Shown here: one piece after another, positions 1 to 8,406 of the stretch | Numbering within the stretch: the first letter of the stretch is position 1 | Layout of the letters: every line of letters starts with the position of its first letter | DNA from: a virus | Length of the DNA stretch: 64,000 bases | Reading direction: 5' to 3' (one strand) | Virus record (IMG/VR): IMGVR_UViG_3300020207_000012 | Location: 28,011 to 92,010 of that record | Notes under the pieces: generated by a model | What the model saw: only the letters and a program-made list of their open reading frames with translations | What the model was told of the DNA's origin: nothing | Database searches by the model: none | Made by a program: the position numbers and the translations under genes

Positions 1-626
1 CACGAATTGTTTTTTGGTTACCCAAAGGTACTGTAGCAGACGCACCTGCTACAATCTTTGATTTAAAAGAAATACGAAATAATCAAACATTCGGTCCCCT
101 ATTAAATCTTTCAGTTCGAGGTGAAGGTCTTACTATAAAACATCAGTTTAAAGAAAATGACTGTATTATTGGACGTGACGGTGACGGCGAGAATTCATTC
201 TGTGATAAGACAGATACAATGGTATTCTTGGGTGGAACACAGCGTTATACTGGACGTTGGGTAGAATATGTAAGCCGTGCTGTTTGGTCAAATGATACTA
301 ATGGTGTATACGATGCTTGGATAGATGGTAGAAAGGTTATCGGTTATCGTGGCAATACATCATTTGGTGCTGATAGAATTGCATTTAAGTTTGGTCTATA
401 TCGTATTCGTATGAATGAATTTAATACCGTAAGAGACCTAGAAATATACTTTAGCAAAGTAGGCACAGCAGGTACATGTGAAACATTAGAAATAACAAAC
501 TGTGACTCATTATATAGAACTCAAAATGTAATGGGATACCCATCAGCTACTAAAGTTTTTGAATTCGAAATGAACCAAAAAACAGATTTCATTAACAGTG
601 GCGGGCGTGTATTAAAACGGTTTTAA
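1..626 (+). CDS. Polysaccharide lyase-like protein, 5'-truncated
   Basis: The frame beginning at base 3 is open from the window edge through the first in-frame ATG at 219, so this is the C-terminal ~208 codons of a longer gene and not a 135-aa protein. The segment WVEYVSRAVWSNDTNG, then YDAWIDGRKVI and FKFGLYRIR, matches the jelly-roll pattern of the heparin-lyase/polysaccharide-lyase family (Polysacc_lyase, PF14099 type), where W...W...G.YD.W.DG and K.GIYR are typical. By family it would cleave or bind an acidic polysaccharide, perhaps as a virion depolymerase. Catalytic residues were not assigned. A lectin-like, non-catalytic role is equally possible. It is followed at once by an early promoter for the next gene. 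Confidence 0.6.
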   Translation, partial: RIVFWLPKGTVADAPATIFDLKEIRNNQTFGPLLNLSVRGEGLTIKHQFKENDCIIGRDGDGENSFCDKTDTMVFLGGTQRYTGRWVEYVSRAVWSNDTNGVYDAWIDGRKVIGYRGNTSFGADRIAFKFGLYRIRMNEFNTVRDLEIYFSKVGTAGTCETLEITNCDSLYRTQNVMGYPSATKVFEFEMNQKTDFINSGGRVLKRF

Positions 627-629
627 AAC

Positions 630-658
630 TTGACAGATCCTGCGAATCACTATATATT
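630..658 (+). promoter_or_regulatory. Early sigma70-type promoter with CGAATC box
   Basis: TTGACA at 630-635, 17-nt spacer, TATATT at 653-658. The spacer contains CGAATC at 643-648, a hexamer shared with the promoters at 1339, 46876 and 47197. It drives the 688-1335 gene cluster. Confidence 0.75.
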
Positions 659-687
659 ATATATGTAATTGAGAGAAAGGTGACAAT

Positions 688-939
688 ATGTTTCGTATCC
701 CAGCTTTTAACAAATTTGATATGACTTTTGAAGAAGCAAAAGTGACTATGACACATTATGGTCGTGGCGACTTGCTTGAAGGCATGATGGCTATGGATCG
801 TGTTTGGGAAGAACACTGCGCAAGTTATGGCAGTGACAATGCTCGTTTTGATAGTGACAGTGACTTCTACGAATGGTATGAAGCAGAAGTGAATGCTTAC
901 AACAAAGTGTTCGAAACAATGAAACCTTTATTCGCATAA
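688..939 (+). CDS. Small acidic early protein, unknown function
   Basis: 83 aa, acidic, no recognisable domain, no signal peptide or membrane segment. The start is fixed by a purine-rich Shine-Dalgarno sequence (GAGAAAGGTGA) a few bases before ATG 688, about 30 nt behind the sigma70 promoter at 630. It is the first of three tightly packed small ORFs (688, 950, 1144), the usual look of phage early host-takeover genes. The function cannot be inferred from sequence. The regular codon use and good RBS support a real gene. Confidence 0.7.
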   Translation: MFRIPAFNKFDMTFEEAKVTMTHYGRGDLLEGMMAMDRVWEEHCASYGSDNARFDSDSDFYEWYEAEVNAYNKVFETMKPLFA

Positions 940-949
940 GGAGAGAGAT

Positions 950-1144
950 ATGCAGACAATTTATCGGGATTCACCAAACGGAAACGCTTTCTACATCTTA
1001 GGTGTAGCAGTTCAGTTGATGAAAGATTTAGGTTATGCTTCGCAAGATGCCGAAGCTGTGCTTGACGAAATGAAGTCAGGTGACTATGAGGATCTTGTTT
1101 CTGTTTTTAATCAAACATTCTGTGACTATGCGGAGGTAGTGTAA
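950..1144 (+). CDS. Small early protein, unknown function
   Basis: 64 aa, acidic, no known motif. A strong AAGGAGAGAG ribosome site lies just before ATG 950, 10 nt after the previous stop. Its last base is shared with the next gene (TAATG), indicating translational coupling. It belongs to the early operon from the promoter at 630. The product is not recognised. Confidence 0.65.
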   Translation: MQTIYRDSPNGNAFYILGVAVQLMKDLGYASQDAEAVLDEMKSGDYEDLVSVFNQTFCDYAEVV

Positions 1145-1335
1145 TGAATATAGACTTTAATAAAATTGATAATGTAGAAGTAGCATGTATTGACATGGCA
1201 GACTATCCTGACTTCTGCGATGCGTATATCGAAAGCTGTGACATTGATGGTGTTCCTGCTACTGAGGAAGAACTAGATGCTATCAATGATAATGGTGACT
1301 TTGTTGCTGAGTGTGTATGGGATGCAATCTACTAA
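1144..1335 (+). CDS. Small acidic early protein, unknown function
   Basis: 63 aa and strongly acidic (many D and E, few K and R), with the residue pattern of a small DNA-mimic or regulator. No family is recognised, and DNA mimicry is only a guess from charge. The start codon overlaps the previous stop (TAATG) with GCGGAGGTA upstream as RBS. The stop is followed within 4 nt by the next TTGACA promoter. Confidence 0.6.
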   Translation: MNIDFNKIDNVEVACIDMADYPDFCDAYIESCDIDGVPATEEELDAINDNGDFVAECVWDAIY

Positions 1336-1338
1336 AAC

Positions 1339-1366
1339 TTGACAAGATAGCGAATCGTGCTATATT
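1339..1366 (+). promoter_or_regulatory. Early sigma70-type promoter with CGAATC box
   Basis: TTGACA 1339-1344, 16-nt spacer, TATATT 1361-1366. CGAATC (1351-1356) sits exactly 4 nt before the -10, as in the promoters at 630 and 46876. It serves the 246-aa gene at 1396. Confidence 0.75.
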
Positions 1367-1395
1367 AATAGAGTAATCACAGAGAGGACTTAAAC

Positions 1396-2136
1396 ATGAT
1401 TAATGCTCGTTCATTTGCTGATGAAACTTTAAAACTAAAACCATCAGTTTTCTACGATAATCCTGTTACTAAAACTGAGTTACTTGCGCTTGCTATCGTT
1501 GCTCAAAAGATTAACGGTGAGTATATCAAACGTGGCGGCCATTCGGACTTCATAGAAGATGAAGACGGAAACAGTCAATATGTATTAGTCAAGCAAAGTA
1601 ACCGCTTTGTTATGGAAACCATCCAACAGTTAGACGGCGATGCTCTTTCTACTGATGTTATGATAGAAGCTGAAGAAATGATGAAGAATCTAGAACTTGA
1701 CTACATGTTCAAAGTTTTAGGAGATCAATTGAATGACTTTGAAACAAGCATTCAGCAGTTTCTTTCCGATGATGAAGAACTTTCTCCTCGCCATCATATT
1801 GGTGTTGTTGCTTACATCCCAGCATATGTTGAGCGTGAAGAAACACAGAAGCGTTTGGCAGAACGTTCAGTTGGTTCTGAGCATATCGGTTCTAAAGGTG
1901 ATACTGTGTCTACTGAAATTGAAATTATTTCTAAGCGTCCAGCAACAGCATGGGCAGGATATAATATTAATGCTATTACGACTGATGGTAATCGTGTTTC
2001 ATTCTTTACTACAAAAGATTATATAGCAAATAAAAAAGGTTCTTTTAAAATTACAGGAAAAGTAAAAGATTTGGGACGTGTTTGGAACAATGAGACAATC
2101 AAAGAGACTCGACTGAACTACGTTAAGATTGTCTAA
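1396..2136 (+). CDS. Early protein with C-terminal OB-like module, unknown function
   Basis: 246 aa, cytoplasmic, no signal or membrane segment. Residues ~1-130 are helical and acidic. The last ~55 residues (after ~190) form a strand-rich stretch ending GKVKDLGRVWNN...RLNYVKIV. This resembles the small OB-type tail seen at the C-terminus of various phage DNA-metabolism proteins, but the assignment is by pattern only. AGAGAGGAC is the RBS before ATG 1396, downstream of its own CGAATC-type early promoter. The 3' end overlaps the convergent minus-strand gene by 14 nt, so the two transcripts are antisense at their ends. Confidence 0.6.
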   Translation: MINARSFADETLKLKPSVFYDNPVTKTELLALAIVAQKINGEYIKRGGHSDFIEDEDGNSQYVLVKQSNRFVMETIQQLDGDALSTDVMIEAEEMMKNLELDYMFKVLGDQLNDFETSIQQFLSDDEELSPRHHIGVVAYIPAYVEREETQKRLAERSVGSEHIGSKGDTVSTEIEIISKRPATAWAGYNINAITTDGNRVSFFTTKDYIANKKGSFKITGKVKDLGRVWNNETIKETRLNYVKIV

Positions 2137-3118
2137 GAAAGTTATTATACATGTGTTCTCCTACTTTTTTATGAAATATAGGGCTAGGATGGCTGATAAA
2201 TTTCTTATAAAAGTTTTGTTGAAAATTTTCTGGACTGTGAACGTGTTCATTAAAGATTAAATCACTATCTAAAATATCAAGGGATTTACTTATATCAGCT
2301 GGCTGTAAATCCCTTGCAAAACCATATGTATGTGTAGTTATTTTTGGTAAATCTAAAAACCATGGTTCTTCAAAATAATATTTTATGTTATATTCTTTAC
2401 AGATATCTAATATACTATTCTTATAAAAATCGTATCTCAATATTTCATCATAAAAAAACTTTTCTATTTGTTTAAGAGTATAACCGTGTTCCATTTCTTT
2501 GAACCTCTCTACACCCATATTTTTGTTTCTGTTTTTTAAATCATCTAATATAGTCAACATTAAGGGCCTGTAAAAAGTATTACCTTCAAATGTTCTTTTC
2601 TGTTCTGCTCTACCTTCAAAAAAACCAAGCATTATAATATGGCTAGGAGGATGTTCTACAAACTTTACCCAATTCAAAAAAATTCTATAGGCTGTGTTTA
2701 TACCAGTACCACTAAGTCCATAGTTGATAATTTTTTGATCTGTGAAATTTTGTAGAATACTGGTCCATCTTCGACTCTCTGGGACTCCTATCCCTTCAGT
2801 ATAGCTACAACCAAAACACCAGATTTCATTTTTAGTATTTTTATCAGTATAGTTGTGTTTGCTTCTAAAATCGTAATTGTTATATTTGTACGTCCAATTA
2901 CAGAATTCTTCTATAGTATAATCATCTATACCAATGGTAAAAAGTTTACTTAATAGTTCTGGTTGTGATTTACTATATTTTTTTACTATTTCGACGGTTC
3001 TATCTTCAGCACAATTGTCATTGCCAAACTTTCCATGGTCAGTAAATTCTTCTACTAACTTACTTTTTATTTCTCTACCGTAAGATGGATAAATTCCACG
3101 CCCATATAATTCTATCAT
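2123..3118 (-). CDS. SGNH/GDSL-type hydrolase
   Basis: 331 aa. The segment WCFGCSYTEGIGVP gives the GxS nucleophile block I of the SGNH hydrolase superfamily. INYGLSGTGIN supplies the block II glycine, and a late H-x-HSPENF (near residue 293) may be the block V Asp/His region. Such enzymes deacylate or acylate sugars and lipids, and here it would act on the glycan made by the neighbouring genes. It is last in the 12-kb operon. No Shine-Dalgarno is seen. Instead a TATAAATA late box (3124-3131) overlaps the upstream stop and ends 5 nt before this ATG, so a leaderless late transcript is possible. Confidence 0.65.
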   Translation of the reverse strand: MIELYGRGIYPSYGREIKSKLVEEFTDHGKFGNDNCAEDRTVEIVKKYSKSQPELLSKLFTIGIDDYTIEEFCNWTYKYNNYDFRSKHNYTDKNTKNEIWCFGCSYTEGIGVPESRRWTSILQNFTDQKIINYGLSGTGINTAYRIFLNWVKFVEHPPSHIIMLGFFEGRAEQKRTFEGNTFYRPLMLTILDDLKNRNKNMGVERFKEMEHGYTLKQIEKFFYDEILRYDFYKNSILDICKEYNIKYYFEEPWFLDLPKITTHTYGFARDLQPADISKSLDILDSDLIFNEHVHSPENFQQNFYKKFISHPSPIFHKKVGEHMYNNFLRQS

Positions 3119-3122
3119 AGGA

Positions 3123-3767
3123 TTATTTATAATGACTATACAATGCCTGTGCTAATTCAAACTCTTCCAATTCATCAATATCGATAGCTTCGAATTGATT
3201 CATATTAAAATATTCGAACTCCATTGGTATCATGTATTTTGCTTCTCTTAAATCTTTCATCTTACAGACTGTACCTGCATATGGAAACATATATACTGGA
3301 TCTATTCCTTGACTGTATGGATGCCAAAGACCGAATGTAAAATTAATAGGTCTTTTATTAACATCCAAATAATAATGTGAACTATTGTGTACAGCAATAT
3401 GGTTCTTTCCTGTATTCTTATATACATTATATAATTCATCATATCTTTTAAACAGAGGACAACAAACAAATGTATAAATTACATCTTGGTCATCTTCAAC
3501 TGGTACACCGTTATATATCTGTTCTAATACATATGTAAATCTAGTTACATTGTTACAATATTCAGAATCACGTTGAACATACGTGACATTTTCTGTATTA
3601 GATACTTCTGTATCATCTGTGCTAATATAAACGTGTTCTGCTCCGGCTGCAAACAATTGTTCTAGTTTTACATCTACAAGAGATTTACCATCGTAAAACT
3701 CCATATGATGTTTACCGGGTAATCTTTCACTACTCTTTTTATAATTAGTTACACCTACAAATCCCAT
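3123..3767 (-). CDS. CMP-sugar synthase-like cytidylyltransferase
   Basis: 214 aa. The N-terminus carries SSERLPGKH, the CTP-binding SxRLPGK signature of the CMP-NeuAc/CMP-Kdo synthetase family. ISTDDTEV follows, and IDIDELEEFELA near the C-terminus matches the IDxxxDxxxAE metal/active-site block of NeuA/KdsB proteins. By family it would transfer CMP from CTP to a nine- or eight-carbon acidic sugar. The usual upstream sugar-synthesis genes (NeuB/NeuC type) are not in the window, so the substrate is probably a host sugar. It lies 12 nt after its operon neighbour. Confidence 0.75.
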   Translation of the reverse strand: MGFVGVTNYKKSSERLPGKHHMEFYDGKSLVDVKLEQLFAAGAEHVYISTDDTEVSNTENVTYVQRDSEYCNNVTRFTYVLEQIYNGVPVEDDQDVIYTFVCCPLFKRYDELYNVYKNTGKNHIAVHNSSHYYLDVNKRPINFTFGLWHPYSQGIDPVYMFPYAGTVCKMKDLREAKYMIPMEFEYFNMNQFEAIDIDELEEFELAQALYSHYK

Positions 3768-3779
3768 ATTATACCTTTC

Positions 3780-4655
3780 TTAAATGAAACATTCTTTCTT
3801 TCCGTAAATGAATGCTTGTTTTATTAAATCTGAATCGTTTGTTACTTTAAATGTTAAATCTGTTGTCATCCTTGGTAATCGTACGGTTACACTTTCACAT
3901 GTATCTGGAAAGTTATCATTACAATATTTTAAAAATTTCACAGCATCAAACTTTGGGTATTCTACATAACCTCTATCATCAGGTTTTTCCCAAGATGAAT
4001 GATAACTGTAAAGATGTAAATGTTTTATTCTTCCTGCTATTCTTTCTATGAAGCCAAGAAGATTTCCTTCATATGATTTTTCTAAATCTTCTAAAGTTGA
4101 AATATACTTGTTTACTTTTAATATGTTAACAGGGATTTCAATTCTACTTTCATCTTTAGGTTTCATTAAGATTATACGCAGAGGCTTATCGATTATTTGA
4201 TGAGATTGGCTTATTGTACTTCCTGGATGAATTGTATTTCTATGAACGTTGCTTAATACAGGAGGCGACTTAACATCTCCTTCTATCAAATCACTACATA
4301 ATACTAGCATACGATAGAATCTTGCGAATAGATTATCAAAGTCTGCTTCATCGTTTTTGTCTATAAGCTGTAAGTCTTTTAAAAAATCTAGACCTTTTAA
4401 AACGCCACTACCATATGGTATACTATGATATTTTTCTGAAAGGTTGCCATCTAACCACAGTTGACTCATGTTATGTTCCCTTGTGTCTATAAAACAATCT
4501 ATCAAACTAAATTCTTTTAATACGTCTTTCCAATCTTCGTATGTTGGTTGTGCTATCGTACGCCATGAGTGAGATGGATGAGTCAATAACGCATAGTTTA
4601 CATCATCATCTCTATTATCTAAAAATATCTTTTTAAATAATTCATGTTCATTCAT
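3780..4655 (-). CDS. Unknown protein of the glycan/radical SAM operon
   Basis: 291 aa, soluble, no motif I recognise. The pattern HPSHSWRTIA near residue 27 and HPGSTISQSHQII near residue 150 look like functional loops with His and Ser, but no family assignment is made. Its start overlaps the end of the B12-type radical SAM gene by 8 nt, implying coupled translation and a shared pathway. An association with sugar modification is inferred from context only. Confidence 0.6.
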   Translation of the reverse strand: MNEHELFKKIFLDNRDDDVNYALLTHPSHSWRTIAQPTYEDWKDVLKEFSLIDCFIDTREHNMSQLWLDGNLSEKYHSIPYGSGVLKGLDFLKDLQLIDKNDEADFDNLFARFYRMLVLCSDLIEGDVKSPPVLSNVHRNTIHPGSTISQSHQIIDKPLRIILMKPKDESRIEIPVNILKVNKYISTLEDLEKSYEGNLLGFIERIAGRIKHLHLYSYHSSWEKPDDRGYVEYPKFDAVKFLKYCNDNFPDTCESVTVRLPRMTTDLTFKVTNDSDLIKQAFIYGKKECFI

Positions 4656-6786
4656 TTATAAATTCAACTCCATCGAACTCTGATACGTTTCCTGTTAGTT
4701 CAAAATACTGTTTATCAAAAGACATATCTTCTCTTTTTAGTTCATGTTCTTCTACTGACCTGTCTTCGTTTTGTGCTACATGCTCAAATTCATACCAGCA
4801 TTTAAAGCTATAGTCGCCGTTGTCATCAACTTCCCACTCTGCTTCGCCTGATAGCATAGTGGCAAGGCTCACACCAAACTCCTGCATATCTAGTTCCGGA
4901 TCCCAAGTCATTTTAAATTTATGTCCACTGAACGCTTGATACATAATCCACATATGTGGTAAGTTTTCATTTGCCAATGTAGCAGCTAAATTATTTTGGG
5001 CGGTATCACCACTAAAAATATTAAAATTTTGATTTGAACGTTGTGGTATGTAATCCTTATATTCTCCGGGATTATTCTGTTCAAATTCTACAAATTTACT
5101 CATTCCCGGACGACTCTGAGAATTAATTATAGTTCCTTCTGCTTCGTTGATACACATAGACAACCATTGATTCATGTACTTCAATCGTAATGCCCTATGT
5201 AGAATAGTATTCTCATAATTTTCTGTATACCAATTACTCATAAACTTATTATCCCATGGAGTTTCACTCCATTGAATTTTATAGTTTTTCCAGTTCTTGT
5301 TCATATCACTCAGTGGAGCATCACCGCATGTCATGCCCGGCGAGATAACCGTGGCCCAATTTCGTATATTATACAAAACGTGTAAACTATGACACCATTC
5401 AGCAGGTCCTTCAGTTGGGAATCCGACGACCCAGTTAATATGATTTTCTATTCCTGCTATTTTAGCATCACGTAAGTTGTCTTCTATTTCCCAAACTTTA
5501 ATTTTCTTTTTCATATCAAGTAGAACCTTTTCACTTCCACTTTCAACTCCAAAACTTAACAAGCTACAACCACTCGCTTTGATTTTATGAAAGAATTCTA
5601 AATCCATACGTCCATCACATCTAGCATAGCTATTCCATCTGATGTCCATACTACGTTCAATTATCTGATCTACTAAATCTCTAAACGCTTTTATATTACC
5701 ATTTACTAAACTATCAACAAACCAAAATCGTCTTGTACCATAAGTATCAATCTGATGCTGCATTTCATCTATAACATTTGTACTTTCACGGGATCTAAAC
5801 TTCCAAAAGTGTGTCTCGGAACAGAAACTACATAGAGCAATACAACCTCTACTAGTTTCAATACTAACACCGCCTTGGTGAGAATATAGAGACAAATCAT
5901 AATCTGAATAATCTGGAAAAGGCATTTGGTTTAAATCAAGTCTGCTATTTGCTCCTCCGAAAACATGAGGACCATCTTCTTTTGAATATTCACTATAGTT
6001 TTCCAAGTAACCCAATAACATTTCTTCGCCTTCACCTATAATTCTAACATCATAGTTTTCTATTATATCTGCCAAAGGATATGGATGTCTTTTATGAGGA
6101 TTGGGTTCTTCATAATCATCTAACCAGTCTTGGAACGCTTCTGGGCCACCTATTAATATTGTGATATCGGGCGCAAGACGCTTTAATTCTTTTATCATAT
6201 ACGCACTAGGAACAGTATTTGTAGCATACAAACTGAAGCCAACAAATCTAGCACCATCGTTAATAATACGCTGTACTGTTTCGTCTAATAGTGGAGTTAA
6301 CGCAGGTTTTATTTTAGTATCATAGTTTGGAACAATCCAATGATCCCAGTATATTGCGTCCCATGGATCATAATCTAACTTATCTTTAAGATAATGATAA
6401 GATTCAATATTAGTATCATATACTGTTACTTCATAACCATTTTCTCTCAGCAATGATGATATACGTGCTGCGTTATATGGAGGAAATATAATACCCCAAC
6501 TAGGACAAACAACAAAAGATATTTTATCATTTTTTCTAGGAGGATTTAAACTAGACCAATACTCATATCCAGTATCCTCTCTTTGACTCCAATATGTATA
6601 ATTTTTAGAAACAGAAGAAACAGGATCTGTTCCTAAATGACTGTTGGCATGACGCATTTCTTCTTCATGCTGAATAACAGTTAGAACAATTTGATCTCTG
6701 TCTTCGCTTTTAAAATCATACTTTGGTTTTGACTTTTTTTGAGAGGTCAGCGAGTTTTGTTCTTTGCTTTCGTTTCTCTGCGTCAT
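4648..6786 (-). CDS. B12-binding-domain radical SAM enzyme
   Basis: 712 aa. After a ~85-residue basic lead, residues ~88-270 form a Rossmann-like cobalamin-binding domain (FVVCPSWGIIFPPYNAARIS, then ILIGGPEA). The radical SAM core follows with RGCIALCSFC: C315, C319, C322 in CX3CX2C order for the 4Fe-4S cluster. A C-terminal ~200-residue region is of unknown role. By family these enzymes methylate or rearrange unreactive carbons. Its start lies inside the previous gene (71-nt overlap) with AGGAAGA as RBS. The target is unknown, and neighbours suggest a sugar or a peptide/protein. Confidence 0.85.
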   Translation of the reverse strand: MTQRNESKEQNSLTSQKKSKPKYDFKSEDRDQIVLTVIQHEEEMRHANSHLGTDPVSSVSKNYTYWSQREDTGYEYWSSLNPPRKNDKISFVVCPSWGIIFPPYNAARISSLLRENGYEVTVYDTNIESYHYLKDKLDYDPWDAIYWDHWIVPNYDTKIKPALTPLLDETVQRIINDGARFVGFSLYATNTVPSAYMIKELKRLAPDITILIGGPEAFQDWLDDYEEPNPHKRHPYPLADIIENYDVRIIGEGEEMLLGYLENYSEYSKEDGPHVFGGANSRLDLNQMPFPDYSDYDLSLYSHQGGVSIETSRGCIALCSFCSETHFWKFRSRESTNVIDEMQHQIDTYGTRRFWFVDSLVNGNIKAFRDLVDQIIERSMDIRWNSYARCDGRMDLEFFHKIKASGCSLLSFGVESGSEKVLLDMKKKIKVWEIEDNLRDAKIAGIENHINWVVGFPTEGPAEWCHSLHVLYNIRNWATVISPGMTCGDAPLSDMNKNWKNYKIQWSETPWDNKFMSNWYTENYENTILHRALRLKYMNQWLSMCINEAEGTIINSQSRPGMSKFVEFEQNNPGEYKDYIPQRSNQNFNIFSGDTAQNNLAATLANENLPHMWIMYQAFSGHKFKMTWDPELDMQEFGVSLATMLSGEAEWEVDDNGDYSFKCWYEFEHVAQNEDRSVEEHELKREDMSFDKQYFELTGNVSEFDGVEFINE

Positions 6787-8404
6787 TCATTCTTCCTATT
6801 GCTGCCGCTAAATCTGGTAGACTTTCTTTCCAGTCTTCTTTTCTTATTTTATCAAGTCTAATTGTGTCTCTTTTAAATTTTTCCCACATATTAGGGTCTT
6901 GTTCTTTTGCCCACATTTGTCCTAACGCTTGCTTTAAAGCAGTTTCAGTAATACCTGCCCATATCATATCATGTTGTGTACAAGTGTCGATTGGCCATCT
7001 TTTCCAGATATGAGTTATAAATCTATTATATAGATCCTCTACTTCTTTTTTAAGATATGTAGGTAAATTTTGTATACAATATTGCTCTGGACCAAATACT
7101 AAATGTATATGCATTTCATTACTAAGACGCTTAAAGTTTTGTTCTTTTATCCAATACATAAAGTCTGGTACATGAAACACATTCATAATACTAAGAGTTA
7201 AAGTAACTTTAGCTTCTAAATTATCAAGTCTGGGATCAGTATCTAATTCTTTTAGTAATCTTTCAGTCTTACTCCATTTTCCAGGATTTCGTATGTATTC
7301 AAAATGACTATCCATACCATCAAGACTCATCCCTATTACTACTTTTTTGAATTGTGCCCAAAGATCGAAAAAGCTCTTACTACTCGCAGCCATATTACTA
7401 TTATATTCTAACTCTATATTTTTCGATAAACCTTTTTCAACAATCATTTCTAACAATTCTCTATGCTTATGATTGATAGTAGGTTCACCTCCTGTAAAAT
7501 ATAATCTTTCTATATACTTTAAGTTTTTTGTAATATCAGTCCATAGTTGTGAACCTTCATACCAACTTTTCATATGAGGTATCTCAACCTGACCTTTAGA
7601 ATTTGTTATGATTTCAGCATGTTCTCCGTCTAAATCAATTGTAAATGGTTTATCAGATTTTTTACTGTCTACCATTTCCATATAATCTTTATACCACAAA
7701 TCACTATTTGATGGACCACAAGACCTGCATTTTAAATTACATTTATTACCAAAACGTAGATCCCACCATCTAATAGGAAAATCTTTGTTTTTAATTTTTC
7801 CATCTTTTTTAGTTTTTTCATATGCATTTAGTACTACATCTGGAAAATGTTTATTGGCATATTTTCTTCTTGACATGCCATACGGCACAGCATCTTCTTC
7901 GTCAAAACATAATTTACACGCAGATGGTCTTTTACCTTTCAACATATCACTTCGCAACATCTTCCAAAATTTTGCGTTTCTGTTTCTGCTTATCTTATCA
8001 TTATAATTCAATAACGTACCATCATCTTTTTCAATAAGTCCTACATTAGATGACTCATCCGTGTATATCATTTGACAACAAGCACGAATACTACCATTCG
8101 CATTAGTACCAGCATGGATCCATGGAATAGTACAGAATGAACTTTGGTCTGCTTCTCTTAGTAATTTAGATTCTAATAAATCATTGTAAACCTCACCGAG
8201 TCTATCTTTTACAATATCTATTATATCATCATCTATTATTGGTGATCTAAGTACGCTAAGTAATACATCTTGGTCTTCATCAAATGTTGCTACAATTTCA
8301 AGTACCTCACGTGGACAATCTGGATCTAGAATCATGTCTATACGTTGCTCAGGCGTTCTGTATATGTCTGGATTCAGATCAAATCTACTATCTACATCAC
8401 TCAT
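6716..8404 (-). CDS. Radical SAM enzyme with N-terminal SPASM-like cysteines
   Basis: 562 aa. The radical SAM core begins at ~residue 210 with KCNLKCRSC (C222, C226, C229), and FTGGEPTINH is the GGE motif that binds SAM. Before it, FCTIPWIH...RACC (C91, C109, C110) and ACKLC (C163, C166) form an auxiliary-cluster cysteine set like a SPASM/twitch domain, here N-terminal instead of the usual C-terminal place. Residues 1-85 are an acidic helical head. The end overlaps the B12-radical SAM gene by 71 nt. Substrate unknown. Confidence 0.85.
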   Translation of the reverse strand: MSDVDSRFDLNPDIYRTPEQRIDMILDPDCPREVLEIVATFDEDQDVLLSVLRSPIIDDDIIDIVKDRLGEVYNDLLESKLLREADQSSFCTIPWIHAGTNANGSIRACCQMIYTDESSNVGLIEKDDGTLLNYNDKISRNRNAKFWKMLRSDMLKGKRPSACKLCFDEEDAVPYGMSRRKYANKHFPDVVLNAYEKTKKDGKIKNKDFPIRWWDLRFGNKCNLKCRSCGPSNSDLWYKDYMEMVDSKKSDKPFTIDLDGEHAEIITNSKGQVEIPHMKSWYEGSQLWTDITKNLKYIERLYFTGGEPTINHKHRELLEMIVEKGLSKNIELEYNSNMAASSKSFFDLWAQFKKVVIGMSLDGMDSHFEYIRNPGKWSKTERLLKELDTDPRLDNLEAKVTLTLSIMNVFHVPDFMYWIKEQNFKRLSNEMHIHLVFGPEQYCIQNLPTYLKKEVEDLYNRFITHIWKRWPIDTCTQHDMIWAGITETALKQALGQMWAKEQDPNMWEKFKRDTIRLDKIRKEDWKESLPDLAAAIGRMNDAEKRKQRTKLADLSKKVKTKV

Positions 8405-8406
8405 TC

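Noticed and set aside
1733-2026. 97-aa hydrophobic ORF inside the 246-aa early gene
   Set aside because: Frame-shifted shadow of the real gene. No RBS and its leucine-rich composition is an artefact.
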